Source: Chloroflexota bacterium
GTDB taxonomy: Bacteria > Chloroflexota > Anaerolineae > DTLA01
Length of the DNA: 32,834 bases
Direction of reading: 5' to 3'
Assembly (NCBI GenBank): GCA_014360805.1
Contig: JACIWU010000035.1
Location: 1 to 32,834, forward strand
The notes under the pieces are model-generated. The model saw nothing but the letters and a program-made list of their open reading frames with translations, was not told the origin of the DNA and did no database searches. The position numbers and the translations under genes are program-made. This document shows positions 15,622 through 24,357 of the stretch, one piece after another. Positions within the stretch are counted from its first letter, which is position 1. Each line of letters starts with the position of its first letter.

Positions 15622-16485
15622 GTGGAAGCGCACAGACTTGACATAGAGAAACCCCTTGCGGAAAAGGTGGAGCGCCTGCGAGGGCTGCTCGGGGATATGG
15701 TGTCCGTTCTGGTGGCCTTTTCGGGCGGGACCGACAGCACCTACCTGCTGGCCGAGAGCCTCGCGGTCCTCGGCGCGGAGAATGTCCTCGCCGTTACCGC
15801 CGACGCGCCCATACACCCCCGGCGGGAGATGCGCGAAGCCGAGGCGCTGGCCGCGCGGTTGGGCAGTCGGCACCTGTGGATTTCTCTGCCGGTGATGTCC
15901 GACGATGCGTTTGTCGCCAACCCGCCTGACCGGTGCTACGTGTGCAAGCGCGGGTTGTTGACCAGGTTGCGGGACCTAGCCCGCGAGCGGGGGCTGGCTT
16001 TTGTTGTCCACGGGGCGAATGCCGACGACGCGGCGGATTACCGCCCAGGCCAGCGGGCAGCGGAGGAGGTGGGCGCTCGCGCACCGCTGGCCGAGGCGGG
16101 CCTGACGAAGGCCGAGATTCGGGCGCTGTCGCGGGCGCTGGGACTGCCCACATGGGACAAGCCACCGCAGGCTTGCCTGGCCACTCGCATCCCCTACGGC
16201 ACTCGGATTCGCGAGGATGACCTGGCACGCGTGGAGCGCGCCGAGGAGTTCCTGCGGGCCGAGTTCGGGCTACGACAAGTGCGGGTGCGCCATTGGGGGC
16301 CGCTGGCAAAGGTGGAATGCGAACCCGCCGACTGGGCGCTGCTGATGACCGACTCGGCCAGGGAGCGGATTCTGCGCGCGTTTCGGGAGGTGGGCTACGT
16401 GTACGTGGCGCTGGATTTGGCCGGCTATCGGACGGGCAGCATGAACGAGACGTTGGGACCGCAGGAGGAGAACCCTCTTGGATGA
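15622..16485 (+). CDS. larE: LarE, sulfur transferase for nickel-pincer cofactor synthesis
   Basis: This 287-residue PP-loop ATPase activates pyridinium-biscarboxylate mononucleotide and inserts sulfur to make its thiocarboxylates. The PP-loop SGGTDS is at residues 34-39. The sulfur-donor cysteine is Cys185 in QACLATRIPYG, the equivalent of L. plantarum Cys176. A further CYVC pair is at 105-108. GTG at 15622 is chosen because AAGGAG at 15611-15616 stands 5 bases upstream. GTG at 15592 is the longer in-frame option. It overlaps larB by 8 bases and opens a larE-larB-larC operon. Confidence 0.92.
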   Translation: MEAHRLDIEKPLAEKVERLRGLLGDMVSVLVAFSGGTDSTYLLAESLAVLGAENVLAVTADAPIHPRREMREAEALAARLGSRHLWISLPVMSDDAFVANPPDRCYVCKRGLLTRLRDLARERGLAFVVHGANADDAADYRPGQRAAEEVGARAPLAEAGLTKAEIRALSRALGLPTWDKPPQACLATRIPYGTRIREDDLARVERAEEFLRAEFGLRQVRVRHWGPLAKVECEPADWALLMTDSARERILRAFREVGYVYVALDLAGYRTGSMNETLGPQEENPLG

Positions 16486-17212
16486 ACTTGAGTTTGCGAA
16501 TCCGGATTTGTTTCGCGACGACCGGAAAGGCGCGCCCGAAGTCATATTCGCGGGGACGAAGACGGTGGAGCAATGTCTTGCCATCGCCCAGAAGTTCTTG
16601 CAAGTGCGGGGGCGGGCCATTTTGAGCCGCGTCCCGCCAGACCTGGAGGCGCGATTGCGCGCGGAGTTTCCGACGTCGCCTGACCCCGAGCATCCGCAAC
16701 GGCCGTGGCTGGAATGGGACGGCGAGGCGCGCGCGGCAGTGTTGAGGCGGGTGGGCGGCGAGGTGCGGCCTTCGGGCGGGCGCGTGGGCATCATCACGGC
16801 GGGGACGTCGGACATTCCGGTGGCGGCGGAAGCGGCGCTGATCTGCCGCGAGATGGGGTGCGAGGTGTTCAAGGCCCACGATGTGGGCGTGGCAGGCTTG
16901 CATCGCCTGTTTGAGCCGCTTCGGGCGCTGCTTCGCGATGCTCGGGTGGACGTGATCGTCGTGGCGGCGGGTATGGATGGCGCGCTGCCGTCCGTGGTGG
17001 CGGGGTTGGTGGATGTGCCGGTCATCGGGCTGCCCACGTCGGTGGGGTACGGGTTCGGCGGGGGCGGCATCGGCGCGCTGACCTCTATGTTGCAGACGTG
17101 CGCGCCTGGGCTGGCCGTGGTGAACATAGACAATGGCGTGGGCGCGGGAATCGTGGCGGGCTTGATCGCGAATCGGGTTGCCGCCGCGCGGCGCGAGGGG
17201 GACGGAAAATGA
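16478..17212 (+). CDS. larB: LarB, NaAD carboxylase/hydrolase for nickel-pincer cofactor
   Basis: This 244-residue PurE-like enzyme carboxylates nicotinic acid adenine dinucleotide and cleaves its phosphoanhydride, the first step of nickel-pincer nucleotide synthesis. The C-terminal AIR-carboxylase-like domain shows GIITAGTSDIPVA (about 102-114), AAGMDGALPSVVAGL, and GLPTSVGYG with a glycine-rich loop. Length is normal for the family. The start is a TTG with GGAGGAG upstream, inside the 3' end of larE. The stop overlaps the larC start (ATGA). Confidence 0.92.
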   Translation: MDELEFANPDLFRDDRKGAPEVIFAGTKTVEQCLAIAQKFLQVRGRAILSRVPPDLEARLRAEFPTSPDPEHPQRPWLEWDGEARAAVLRRVGGEVRPSGGRVGIITAGTSDIPVAAEAALICREMGCEVFKAHDVGVAGLHRLFEPLRALLRDARVDVIVVAAGMDGALPSVVAGLVDVPVIGLPTSVGYGFGGGGIGALTSMLQTCAPGLAVVNIDNGVGAGIVAGLIANRVAAARREGDGK

Positions 17213-18375
17213 GTCGGGCGGTGTACTTGGATTGCTTCGCCGGCGCAAGTGGCGACATGCTCCTGGGGGCGCTTCTCCATGCGGGCGTTCCGCTGGAGGG
17301 CGTTCTGACCGCGTTGCGCGCTTTGCCGGTGGGCGACTTCACGGTTGAGGCGCGCGAAGTCGTGCGGGATGGGATTGCGGGCATTCGGTTGGAGGTCCAC
17401 GTGGACGTGGAGCGGCAACCCCATCGCCATCTGTCGGACATTGAGGCGCTGCTTCGCGGTGCGGGCGACGCGCTGCCCGCTCGCGCGCGAGAGCGGGCGC
17501 TGGCGGTTTTCCGCCGGCTGGCGCGCGCCGAGGCGCGGGTTCACGGCGCGACGCCCGAAGAGGTGCATTTCCACGAGGTCGGCGCCGTGGACAGCATCGT
17601 GGACATCGTGGGGTTTGCGGTGGCCCTGGAACTGGCCGGCGTGGAGGAGGTGTACGCCTCGCCGCTGCCGTTGGGGCGGGGTTTTGTCCGCGCGGCGCAC
17701 GGGGTCTTGCCGCTGCCCGCGCCGGCCACGCTGGAGATTCTGGCCGAGTCGGGCGCGCCCACGTATCCCGTGGAGGTGGAGGGCGAAACCGTTACGCCGA
17801 CAGGCGCGGCGATTCTGAGTGAGGTCGCGCAGTTCCGGCAGCCTGAGCTGCGGATCAGTCGGGTGGGCTACGGATTTGGCAAGCACGAGGGCTTCCCGTG
17901 GCCGAACGCGGTCCGCGCGTGGGTAGGCGAGACGCGGGCCAGCGAACACGAGCGGGTTGTGCTCCTGGAGTGCAATCTGGACAACGCCACGGGCGAGGCT
18001 TTGGGGCACGCGATGGAGCGGCTGTTCGCCGCGGGCGCGCTGGACGTGTGGTTCACGCCGATTCAGATGAAGAAGAATCGCCCTGGCGTGGTCCTTTCCG
18101 TCATCGCGGCTCCGAGCGATGCCGAGGCGTTGGCCGCGGTCGTGCTGCGCGAGACGCCGACGCTGGGCCTGCGCTGGCTGGAGGCGGAACGCCGCACCGC
18201 CGAGCGGCGCACGGAGACGGTGCCGACGCCCTGGGGCGAGGTGCGCGTGAAGGTGAAAATGCTGGACGGCGGAGTCGCGCTGCGGCGGCCCGAGTACGAG
18301 GACTGCGCGCGCATCGCCCGCGAGCACGGGATTCCGCTGGAGGACGTGGTGCGCGCTGCCCTGGCGGCGACGTGA
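17209..18375 (+). CDS. larC: LarC, CTP-dependent nickel insertase for nickel-pincer cofactor
   Basis: This 388-residue enzyme inserts nickel into the pincer nucleotide by CTP-dependent cyclometallation. The N-terminus YLDCFAGASGDMLLGALLHAG is diagnostic. HFHEVGAVDSIVDIVG lies near the middle and ECNLDNATGE in the second half. In Lactobacillus, larC is split and made whole by programmed frameshifting. Here it is a single uninterrupted frame. The ATG overlaps the larB stop (ATGA), giving tight coupling. No larA (the cofactor-using racemase) is in the window, so the client enzyme must be encoded elsewhere. Confidence 0.94.
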   Translation: MSRAVYLDCFAGASGDMLLGALLHAGVPLEGVLTALRALPVGDFTVEAREVVRDGIAGIRLEVHVDVERQPHRHLSDIEALLRGAGDALPARARERALAVFRRLARAEARVHGATPEEVHFHEVGAVDSIVDIVGFAVALELAGVEEVYASPLPLGRGFVRAAHGVLPLPAPATLEILAESGAPTYPVEVEGETVTPTGAAILSEVAQFRQPELRISRVGYGFGKHEGFPWPNAVRAWVGETRASEHERVVLLECNLDNATGEALGHAMERLFAAGALDVWFTPIQMKKNRPGVVLSVIAAPSDAEALAAVVLRETPTLGLRWLEAERRTAERRTETVPTPWGEVRVKVKMLDGGVALRRPEYEDCARIAREHGIPLEDVVRAALAAT

Positions 18376-18396
18376 GGCTCGCGCAGCACATCCCTT

Positions 18397-19746
18397 CTAC
18401 AGCCGCAGTATCGCCCTCGCGATGGTGAAGTAGATGAATAGGCCGGTCGCGTCCACCAGGGTGCTCATGACGGGGCCGGATACGACGGTGGGGTCAATGC
18501 GCAGTTTGTGGGCGATGATCGGCAGCAGCGCCCCCAGACTGTTGGCCCACAACACGATGGCCCAGATGCTCACGGCCACGGCGATGGCCACCCAGACGGT
18601 GGTTCCCCAGGTCAGGGCGCGGATGAACGCGACCACGGCCATCATGGCTCCCAGCACCAGGCCCACCCTGGACTCGTGCCAGTAAACCCGCAGGATGTCC
18701 TTCGTGTCCACATCGCCGATGGCCAGGGCGCGGATGATGGTGCTGGTTGTCTGCGAGCCGGAGTTGCCGCCTGTGCCGATGAGCAGCGGGACGAAGAAGG
18801 CCAGCGAGACGACCTGGCTGAGCGTGGACTCAAAATGGCGGAGCACCGAGCCGGTGAACGTCTCGGTGATGAAGAGCAGCAACAGCCACCCCAGGCGCTT
18901 GCGCGCGACCCAACTGACCGCCGTGGAAAGATACGGTTTGTCCAGCGGCTCGGCGCCACCGAATCGCTGGATGTCCTCGGTGGCTTCCTCTTCCAGGATG
19001 TCGGCGACCTCATCGTAGGTGATGATGCCGAGCAGGTGGTTCTCGCGATCCACGACGGGCAGGCCCAGGAGGTCGTAGCGCGTCATGAGCCGCGCGGCTT
19101 CTTCCTGGTCTGCGTCGGCGCGGATGGAAATCACGTCGCGGTTCATGATGTCGCGGATGAGGGTCTGCGGGTCGGCAACGATGAGTTCGCGAAGGCTCAC
19201 CACGCCGACCAGGTGGTTCTCATCGTCCACCACGAATAGATAGTAGGCCATTGTGGTGTCGGGGGCGAGTTTGCGAACGTGCTGGATGGCCTCATCGGCC
19301 GTCATGCGCTGGTTCAGGGCAACTTGCACCGGCGACATGAGACCGCCGGCAGTGTCGTCTTCGTGGGCGAGCAATGGAATGACCTCGTGCGCGTCTTCCA
19401 TCTCCCTCAACACTGCAGCGGTGGTGGCATCGGGAAGGTCGCCCAGGAGGTCCGCCGCTTCGTCCGGCTCCATTTCGTCCACGATGTCGGCCAGGGTGTC
19501 TACCGGCAACTTCTGCGCCAGTTCGGCCGCGTCTTCGTCCTCCAGTTCCTCCAGGATGTCTGCCGAATCCTCCGTATCCATCTGGGGCAGCAGCGCTTCC
19601 TGGAGTTCGGGCGACAGTTCCTCAAACACGTCGGCCTGGTCGGGCGCGTTGAGCGATTCCAGGACGCGGATCGCGGCCTGGATGTCGTTGGCTTCCAGGA
19701 GCGCGCGCACGGTGCGGAGCGCGGCATCTACACGGCTCTCTTCCAT
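18397..19746 (-). CDS. mgtE: Magnesium transporter MgtE
   Basis: This 449-residue magnesium channel/transporter has the standard layout: an acidic N domain of helical repeats (about 20-130, with LPDATTAAVLREM), two CBS domains (about 135-260), a connecting helix, and five membrane segments from about 280. The pore region contains the family motif LIGTGGNSGSQTT. The many Asp/Glu residues in the N and CBS domains are the cytosolic magnesium-sensing sites known for the family. ATG at 19746 is supported by AAAGGAGGTGAG just upstream. It converges on larC with a 21-base gap. Confidence 0.96.
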   Translation of the reverse strand: MEESRVDAALRTVRALLEANDIQAAIRVLESLNAPDQADVFEELSPELQEALLPQMDTEDSADILEELEDEDAAELAQKLPVDTLADIVDEMEPDEAADLLGDLPDATTAAVLREMEDAHEVIPLLAHEDDTAGGLMSPVQVALNQRMTADEAIQHVRKLAPDTTMAYYLFVVDDENHLVGVVSLRELIVADPQTLIRDIMNRDVISIRADADQEEAARLMTRYDLLGLPVVDRENHLLGIITYDEVADILEEEATEDIQRFGGAEPLDKPYLSTAVSWVARKRLGWLLLLFITETFTGSVLRHFESTLSQVVSLAFFVPLLIGTGGNSGSQTTSTIIRALAIGDVDTKDILRVYWHESRVGLVLGAMMAVVAFIRALTWGTTVWVAIAVAVSIWAIVLWANSLGALLPIIAHKLRIDPTVVSGPVMSTLVDATGLFIYFTIARAILRL

Positions 19747-19853
19747 TGGCTCACCTCCTTTCTGGGTTGGAAACGAAAACAAAAGCCGAAACACCTGGCC
19801 CCAGGGGGTGCTGGGCTATCGGTTGGATAGACGCCAAGCGTATCGGCTCGGTA

Positions 19854-19882
19854 ATGCTACCGCGAAATTGGCGGCTTGTCAA
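19854..19882 (-). promoter_or_regulatory. Sigma-70-type promoter of mgtE
   Basis: On the minus strand, a perfect TTGACA (19877-19882) and TAGCAT (19854-19859) are separated by 17 bases. The leader to the ATG is about 100 bases. I looked for an M-box-like fold in it and saw none. Confidence 0.6.
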
Positions 19883-19934
19883 AAAGACCCGTGGAGCCAT
19901 CAGGTGCGATGGCCCCGGCCTGTCTTCGTGGTCC

Positions 19935-20174
19935 CTATCGGCCTGCGCCGCGTCTTTTGGCGACGCCCTTCTGCCTGACCGAGCGTATCTGGCGGATGAA
20001 GGAGAAGGCGGCGCGGGCGATGGCCAGGCCCTCCACAAGCCCCACGCCCGCCAGAAGCGAGGGGCTGTCTTCCTCCCCTGGCTCCTTGGGCGGGGCGAGG
20101 AGGTAGGCCACCGTGGCGCCCAGGACGCCGCCGACGAGCGTGCCGATGAAGATGACCCGTTCCCGTTTAGACAT
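19935..20174 (-). CDS. Small YtxH-like membrane protein
   Basis: This 79-residue protein has one N-terminal membrane segment rich in glycine and alanine (VIFIGTLVGGVLGATVAYLL, about 7-26). LAPPKEPGEED follows, resembling the YtxH/gas-vesicle-like small protein group, and then a basic C-terminus. The function is unknown. AAAGGAGG supports the ATG. It overlaps the upstream membrane-protein gene by 8 bases, so the two are probably made together. Confidence 0.7.
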   Translation of the reverse strand: MSKRERVIFIGTLVGGVLGATVAYLLAPPKEPGEEDSPSLLAGVGLVEGLAIARAAFSFIRQIRSVRQKGVAKRRGAGR

Positions 20175-20466
20175 GGGAGTTCCTCCTTTCGGAGCGGCCC
20201 AGTGCGCGCAAGGCTGCGCGGACGCGCGCGCCTGTGGCCTCGCCCCAGACAAATGGGCTGATGGCCGCGCCGCCCGCCTGGCGGACCGCGCGTTCGGCCT
20301 GGTTGACATAAACTCGCGCAGGGCGTGTTACGCGCGGAATGTTGGCCTTGAGCCAGAGTACCCCGCGTACGCCGAAGTAGCAGGCGGCCCCGGCGACCAA
20401 CACGCCGAAGAACGCCTCCACCGCCAACAGCACGACGGCTACGTCGCGCCACGTGCCCAGGTTCAT
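20167..20466 (-). CDS. Small single-span membrane protein, unknown function
   Basis: This 99-residue protein has one long hydrophobic segment (about 8-36, VAVVLLAVEAFFGVLVAGAACYF) followed by a basic, cytosolic-looking tail. I do not recognise the family. It resembles the uncharacterised small membrane proteins that accompany YtxH-like genes. GAGGAGGG precedes the ATG, and the 3' end overlaps the YtxH-like gene. Confidence 0.65.
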   Translation of the reverse strand: MNLGTWRDVAVVLLAVEAFFGVLVAGAACYFGVRGVLWLKANIPRVTRPARVYVNQAERAVRQAGGAAISPFVWGEATGARVRAALRALGRSERRNSHV

Positions 20467-20518
20467 ATTGCCCTCCTCGTCCTTGCCGCTCCCATTGCAG
20501 GGGCGGGCGCTCCCGCTT

Positions 20519-20803
20519 CTACAGAATCTCTATCTGGTAGTCCAGGAGTTCCACATCCCAGTGTCTGCGCTCCACCATCCGAACCACTGCGGTCAGCAGG
20601 CCGTGGGCATGGTCGGCGGCGGTGCTGACGGTTACGATGCCCAGGGTGGCCAGTTGCCACGAGTCCTGGGTGTCCACCTCGGCGACGGCCACGTTGAAGT
20701 CCTTTCGGATATGCGCCACGATGGACTGCACGGTTTGCCGCTTCCCCTTGAGCGAGCCGTTGGACGGCAATCTCAATTGCAGGCGACACGTTGCGACAAT
20801 CAC
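20519..20803 (-). CDS. DUF503 family protein (YlxP-like)
   Basis: This 94-residue cytosolic protein starts with the beta-strand VATCRLQLRLP. SLKGKRQTVQSIVAHIRKDFNVAVAEVD follows (family motif SLKxKR). This is the DUF503/YlxP pattern, often found near ribosome-assembly genes. Its function is unproven. I chose the GTG at 20803 because its GTGA overlaps the stop of the upstream octanoyltransferase gene, which indicates coupling. Confidence 0.85.
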   Translation of the reverse strand: MIVATCRLQLRLPSNGSLKGKRQTVQSIVAHIRKDFNVAVAEVDTQDSWQLATLGIVTVSTAADHAHGLLTAVVRMVERRHWDVELLDYQIEIL

Positions 20804-21654
20804 GACACCATTCCTACCGGCAGGCGGTTGGCTTCTCGCGGCGCGGTGGGCCACGCGATGTTGGCGTACTTCTCGCCTTGCAAGTGGCGGGCGAGTTCTA
20901 ACTCGGCTGGAGACAGCGAGCCTTCCGCCAGGCGCACGTTGAGCGCGCGCGAGATGCCCTGGCACAGGGCGTGTGCCGCCTCCGCGAACGGCGCGCGCCG
21001 CGAGAGCGCCTGCTCCAGCGTGATGGCCGCCGTCCGCAGCCGTTGGCGCAGGGCCTGGCGTTCCGAGTCGGGGAGGGCGAGCAAATCCACGATGGCCGAC
21101 AGGTCGCCGTGGAGGGGCAGCGAGCCGTGCTGGAGCAAGGCTTTGGATGTGCGGAACTGCGCGCTGCCCAGGAGTTTCCGGCCCCCGACGGTGATCTCGT
21201 ATCCGGCGAGCGTCTCAAAGCAGGCGGGCGCGGGATCGGCGGTTTTGTGGGGCCTGGCGCGGCCTACGGCCGCTCCCAGGATTCGTAGCCCCTCGGCCAG
21301 CCCTTCGCTCAGCCGCCTGTAGGATGCCACGATGTCGCCCGCCGCGCGCGGGTCGTCCAGCGGGAGGATGATGCTGTACGTCAGTTCGTCGCGGTGCAGG
21401 ATGGCCCGGCCTCCTGTGGGGCGGCGGACGCACGTGATGCCCTGCGCCTCGCAGGCCGCAAAGTCCACTTCCGCCGCTGACTGGCTGCGCCCCAACGAAA
21501 GGCAGGGCGGATTCCACTGGTAGAAGCGTAGCGTGGGCAGGCTATCGCCGCGGGCGACGCCGGTCAGGATGGCTTCGTCCACGGCCATGTTCCATGCGCC
21601 GTCGGCGCCGGCATCTATCAGCAACCGCCAGGTTGTGGGTGAGTACCGGTCCAT
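20800..21654 (-). CDS. Octanoyl-[acyl carrier protein]:protein octanoyltransferase, LipM-like
   Basis: This 284-residue protein of the biotin/lipoate protein ligase fold would transfer octanoyl groups to lipoyl domains such as GcvH. It shows RRPTGGRAILH (substrate loop), then ACFETLAGYEITVGGRKLLGSAQ and LQHGSLPL. The cysteine in the CF..YE motif is the acyl-carrying nucleophile of LipM, and the lysine of GGRK is also conserved. The cysteine favours LipM over a lipoate ligase LplA. ATG at 21654 gives the usual N-terminus (TWRLLIDAGADGAWNMAVDEA). The gene lies 14 bases after the MetF-MetV gene. Glycine cleavage and folate C1 metabolism would make a sensible partnership. Confidence 0.82.
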   Translation of the reverse strand: MDRYSPTTWRLLIDAGADGAWNMAVDEAILTGVARGDSLPTLRFYQWNPPCLSLGRSQSAAEVDFAACEAQGITCVRRPTGGRAILHRDELTYSIILPLDDPRAAGDIVASYRRLSEGLAEGLRILGAAVGRARPHKTADPAPACFETLAGYEITVGGRKLLGSAQFRTSKALLQHGSLPLHGDLSAIVDLLALPDSERQALRQRLRTAAITLEQALSRRAPFAEAAHALCQGISRALNVRLAEGSLSPAELELARHLQGEKYANIAWPTAPREANRLPVGMVS

Positions 21655-21668
21655 TTTGCTCTGCTGAC

Positions 21669-23246
21669 CTACTTCTGCTCCTTTTGTGTCTTGCCAGCGG
21701 GTGGCACGATGCCCAGGCGCTTGGCCGTGTGGTCGCGGCCCATGTAGAAATTGAGCCATGATGCAGTCCACAGCAGGTCGTAGTTGACCGGCGGAACGTG
21801 GTAAGCGCCGAGTTTATCTTCCTCGCCGTAGTGCTTCAGCCGGCCGTATGCGCGAACGAAGATGCACTGCTTCTTCCCCGGATAGACCTCGCACCAGCCC
21901 TCAAAACTGCCACCGCACGGGCCGTTGCGCTGTCCTTTGGGACACTGGCTTGTGGGGCACAGGTAGGCGACATCGGGCAATCCACAATCCCCGCAGTGCA
22001 GGCAGTCGTTGGTAATGGATTTGGCGAAATGCTCAAGGCTGGTGAAAGCCGGCTCCAGGCGCGAACCGTCCAGTGCCTTCGCCAGGCCCTGCATGGGTTT
22101 GAAAAGCACTCCGTGCGGTTCAAACATCGTCTTGTGCAGGAGCCGAAATCCCCGATAGGAGAGGGGCGTGCCCGGGCGATGCAGCGACCGATTTACGGGC
22201 GTTTCGGTGTTGAGGCCCGTTTTCTCGTCCTTCTCAAAATAGTACCAGCCGTTCGGCTGGGGGAAGTCAAACTCGTGGATGTAGTCCAGCCAGTTCGGCG
22301 CCAGTTCCTCTCCTCGCGCGATGATGAATTCCACATCCTCGTAGGAGAGGCCATGCCCGCCAATATGCACACCCGCGAAACCCATCCCCTTCATGAACGC
22401 GTACATCTTCGCGGCGCGTTCCAGACGCCTCTCTTTGGCCTTGGTCTTGTCGGCGGCTTCCTCGTCCAGGATGGCGAGCAACCTGTCGGTAACTACACAC
22501 CCGGGGACGCCGTTCTGGTTCATGAGTCGCCCTACCGGCCTGGACAGGACATAGACATTCCCGATTACGGGGATGTGCTCAAATCCCAGGTGCTTGACCA
22601 TGAGCAAGGCTTCGTGGAACTTGCGCGCGTCGTAGCCGAGTTGGGTTGCAATGAACTGGGCGCCCGCCTGGAGTTTCTTCTTGAGTTTGTAATACTGACC
22701 CATCTGCTCGCTTTCCAGGGCCTTGAATGGGCTGACCACTGCGCCGGCAAAGAAGTGCGAGGGCGCAAGGGTTGTTACACCGCGAGGCCCTTGCACCTCC
22801 AGCCCTTTGTTCATCTCGCCGATGAGTTCCAGAAGTTGCACGGGATCCAGATCAAATACCGGCTTTGCACGCCCACGATAGCCCGAATATGTGTAGTCAC
22901 CGGTCATCACAAGCAGATTTCGGACTCCGGCCCGCTCCAGGCCGTGGAGCAAGGCTTCCAGTTCGTTGCGGTTCTTATCCTTGCAGGTGAAGTGGACAAG
23001 GGGTTCTATCCCGAGGCGGTTGACTTCGGCGCCGAGGAACTCCGCGGAAATGGCGGGGTTGCCGCCAGGGTTGTCGGTCAGGGTGAGGGCATGAACTTTG
23101 CCTCCCTTGGCGGCCTTCTCGGCTCCTCGGAGGACTTCTTCCTGATCCTTCTCGTAAGCCCCCCGGCCCGGGACAAGTTCCCAGGTTACGCTGAAAACAT
23201 CCTTGCGGACAAGGGACTCGTGGAACCTGCTGAGGTACTCGGCCAT
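21669..23246 (-). CDS. Fused methylenetetrahydrofolate reductase and MetV-type C-terminal domain
   Basis: This 525-residue cytoplasmic protein joins a MetF-like flavin TIM barrel (about 1-300, with VTWELVPGRG, TDNPGGNP and LLVMTGDYTYSG) to a C-terminal methylene-THF reductase domain (PF12225 type). That domain carries eight cysteines between 415 and 461 (CLHCGDC, LCPTSQC, GPCGGSFEGWC, C461). In acetogens the second part is the separate MetV subunit. AAGGAGG before ATG 23246 fixes the start. The enzyme would interconvert methylene- and methyl-THF and so feed or drain methyl groups. The MttB-like gene elsewhere in the window fits C1 metabolism. Confidence 0.88.
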   Translation of the reverse strand: MAEYLSRFHESLVRKDVFSVTWELVPGRGAYEKDQEEVLRGAEKAAKGGKVHALTLTDNPGGNPAISAEFLGAEVNRLGIEPLVHFTCKDKNRNELEALLHGLERAGVRNLLVMTGDYTYSGYRGRAKPVFDLDPVQLLELIGEMNKGLEVQGPRGVTTLAPSHFFAGAVVSPFKALESEQMGQYYKLKKKLQAGAQFIATQLGYDARKFHEALLMVKHLGFEHIPVIGNVYVLSRPVGRLMNQNGVPGCVVTDRLLAILDEEAADKTKAKERRLERAAKMYAFMKGMGFAGVHIGGHGLSYEDVEFIIARGEELAPNWLDYIHEFDFPQPNGWYYFEKDEKTGLNTETPVNRSLHRPGTPLSYRGFRLLHKTMFEPHGVLFKPMQGLAKALDGSRLEPAFTSLEHFAKSITNDCLHCGDCGLPDVAYLCPTSQCPKGQRNGPCGGSFEGWCEVYPGKKQCIFVRAYGRLKHYGEEDKLGAYHVPPVNYDLLWTASWLNFYMGRDHTAKRLGIVPPAGKTQKEQK

Positions 23247-23333
23247 CGTGTTTCCTCCTTGAAATAGATTGGCTAGAGTCCAAAGGCGCGTAGGTGTCTG
23301 CACTCAGGGTGGGCGCAACCGTGTCGCCTCGCC

Positions 23334-23342
23334 ATTATAGCA
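23334..23342 (-). promoter_or_regulatory. Extended -10 promoter for the MetF-MetV gene
   Basis: On the minus strand the sequence TGC-TATAAT gives a perfect -10 with the TGn extension. No good -35 is visible at 16-18 bases. The leader is about 80 bases. Confidence 0.5.
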
Positions 23343-23369
23343 CACAAGGGCGCGAAGCGCGAAAACCAT

Positions 23370-23398
23370 TTGACACTTGGGCGCAGGCAGCGGATAAT
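23370..23398 (+). promoter_or_regulatory. Sigma-70-type promoter of the patatin gene
   Basis: A perfect TTGACA (23370-23375) and GATAAT (23393-23398) are separated by 17 bases and lie 32 bases before the ATG. It is back to back with the promoter of the divergent MetF-MetV gene. Confidence 0.75.
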
Positions 23399-23430
23399 GG
23401 CACAACACTTCGCGGCAGCGGAGGTTGCGC

Positions 23431-24357
23431 ATGATCGCGTTTGTGCTGAGCGGCGGGGGGAACCGCGGGGCGCTGGAGGTGGGGGCGCTGCAGGCGCTGT
23501 TCGGCCACGGCATCCAGCCCGATATGCTGGTGGGCACGTCGGCGGGGGCCATGAATGCGGCGTTCATCGCTGCCGATCCCAGCCCGGTGGGCGCGCTGAC
23601 GCTGGGTGGGCTGTGGAAGTCGCTGCGCCGCTCCGACGTGTTCCCTGGCAATCCTGTAACGATGGCGTGGCGCGTACTCACGAAGCAGGACGGCTTGATG
23701 TCCAGCGCCCGCCTGCGCGACCTGGTCATTCGGAACCTGCCGCCTGGGGTTATGCGGTTCGCCGACCTGCGCGTGCGGCTGTACACGACGGCCGCCGACC
23801 TCAACACCGCCACGCTCTACCTGTTCGGCGACGACCTTTCGGCGCTGATCGTGGACGCGGTCATGGCCAGCGCCTCGCTGCCCGTTACGTTTCCGCCTTA
23901 CATGTACCATGGCGCACAACTGGTGGATGGCGGCATCGTCGCCAACGTGCCCATAGAGATCGCAATGGCCAAGGGCGCGACCGAAATCTACGCGATAGAC
24001 CTGGGGTATTCGGGCGAGACGGTGCCCGAGGTGCACGGCCTTGTTGACATAATCCAGCGCATGCTGACCACACTCATCTACCAGCAGTTGCTGGACGACC
24101 TGGAAGAGGCGGCGGGGAATCCTGCCGTGGCGCTGCACCACATCCGCATCCCCGCGTTTCACGGCATCTCCATGTGGGATTTCGGCCACGCGGAAGAGAT
24201 GATCCGCGCCGGCAAGGAGATCACCGAGGCGTATCTGGCGAACCCCCAGCCGCTTACCGTCGCCCTGGCGGAATATGCGACCTCGGTGCGGGAATCGGCG
24301 CGGGCGTTGCCTGGCGCGACGGTCTATCGCCCGCGCCGCCCGAGACGGCGGATTTGA
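23431..24357 (+). CDS. Patatin-like phospholipase (bacterial NTE/RssA-like)
   Basis: This 308-residue acyl hydrolase has the Ser-Asp dyad of patatins. The oxyanion loop is SGGGNRG (7-13). The nucleophile Ser37 is in GTSAG, and Asp166 is in VDGGIVANVP. It would cleave acyl esters of phospholipids. No signal peptide is visible. GGAGG 7 bases upstream favours ATG 23431 over the TTG six bases earlier. The stop codon lies within the -35 box of the next promoter. Confidence 0.92.
   Translation: MIAFVLSGGGNRGALEVGALQALFGHGIQPDMLVGTSAGAMNAAFIAADPSPVGALTLGGLWKSLRRSDVFPGNPVTMAWRVLTKQDGLMSSARLRDLVIRNLPPGVMRFADLRVRLYTTAADLNTATLYLFGDDLSALIVDAVMASASLPVTFPPYMYHGAQLVDGGIVANVPIEIAMAKGATEIYAIDLGYSGETVPEVHGLVDIIQRMLTTLIYQQLLDDLEEAAGNPAVALHHIRIPAFHGISMWDFGHAEEMIRAGKEITEAYLANPQPLTVALAEYATSVRESARALPGATVYRPRRPRRRI

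Noticed and set aside
17098-17208. Longer larC start at 17098
   Set aside because: The extra residues are out-of-frame larB sequence. ATG 17209 gives the family N-terminus and an ATGA overlap.
19747-19934. Magnesium riboswitch (M-box) before mgtE
   Set aside because: The leader is about 100 bases, shorter than an M-box, and I see none of its conserved helices.
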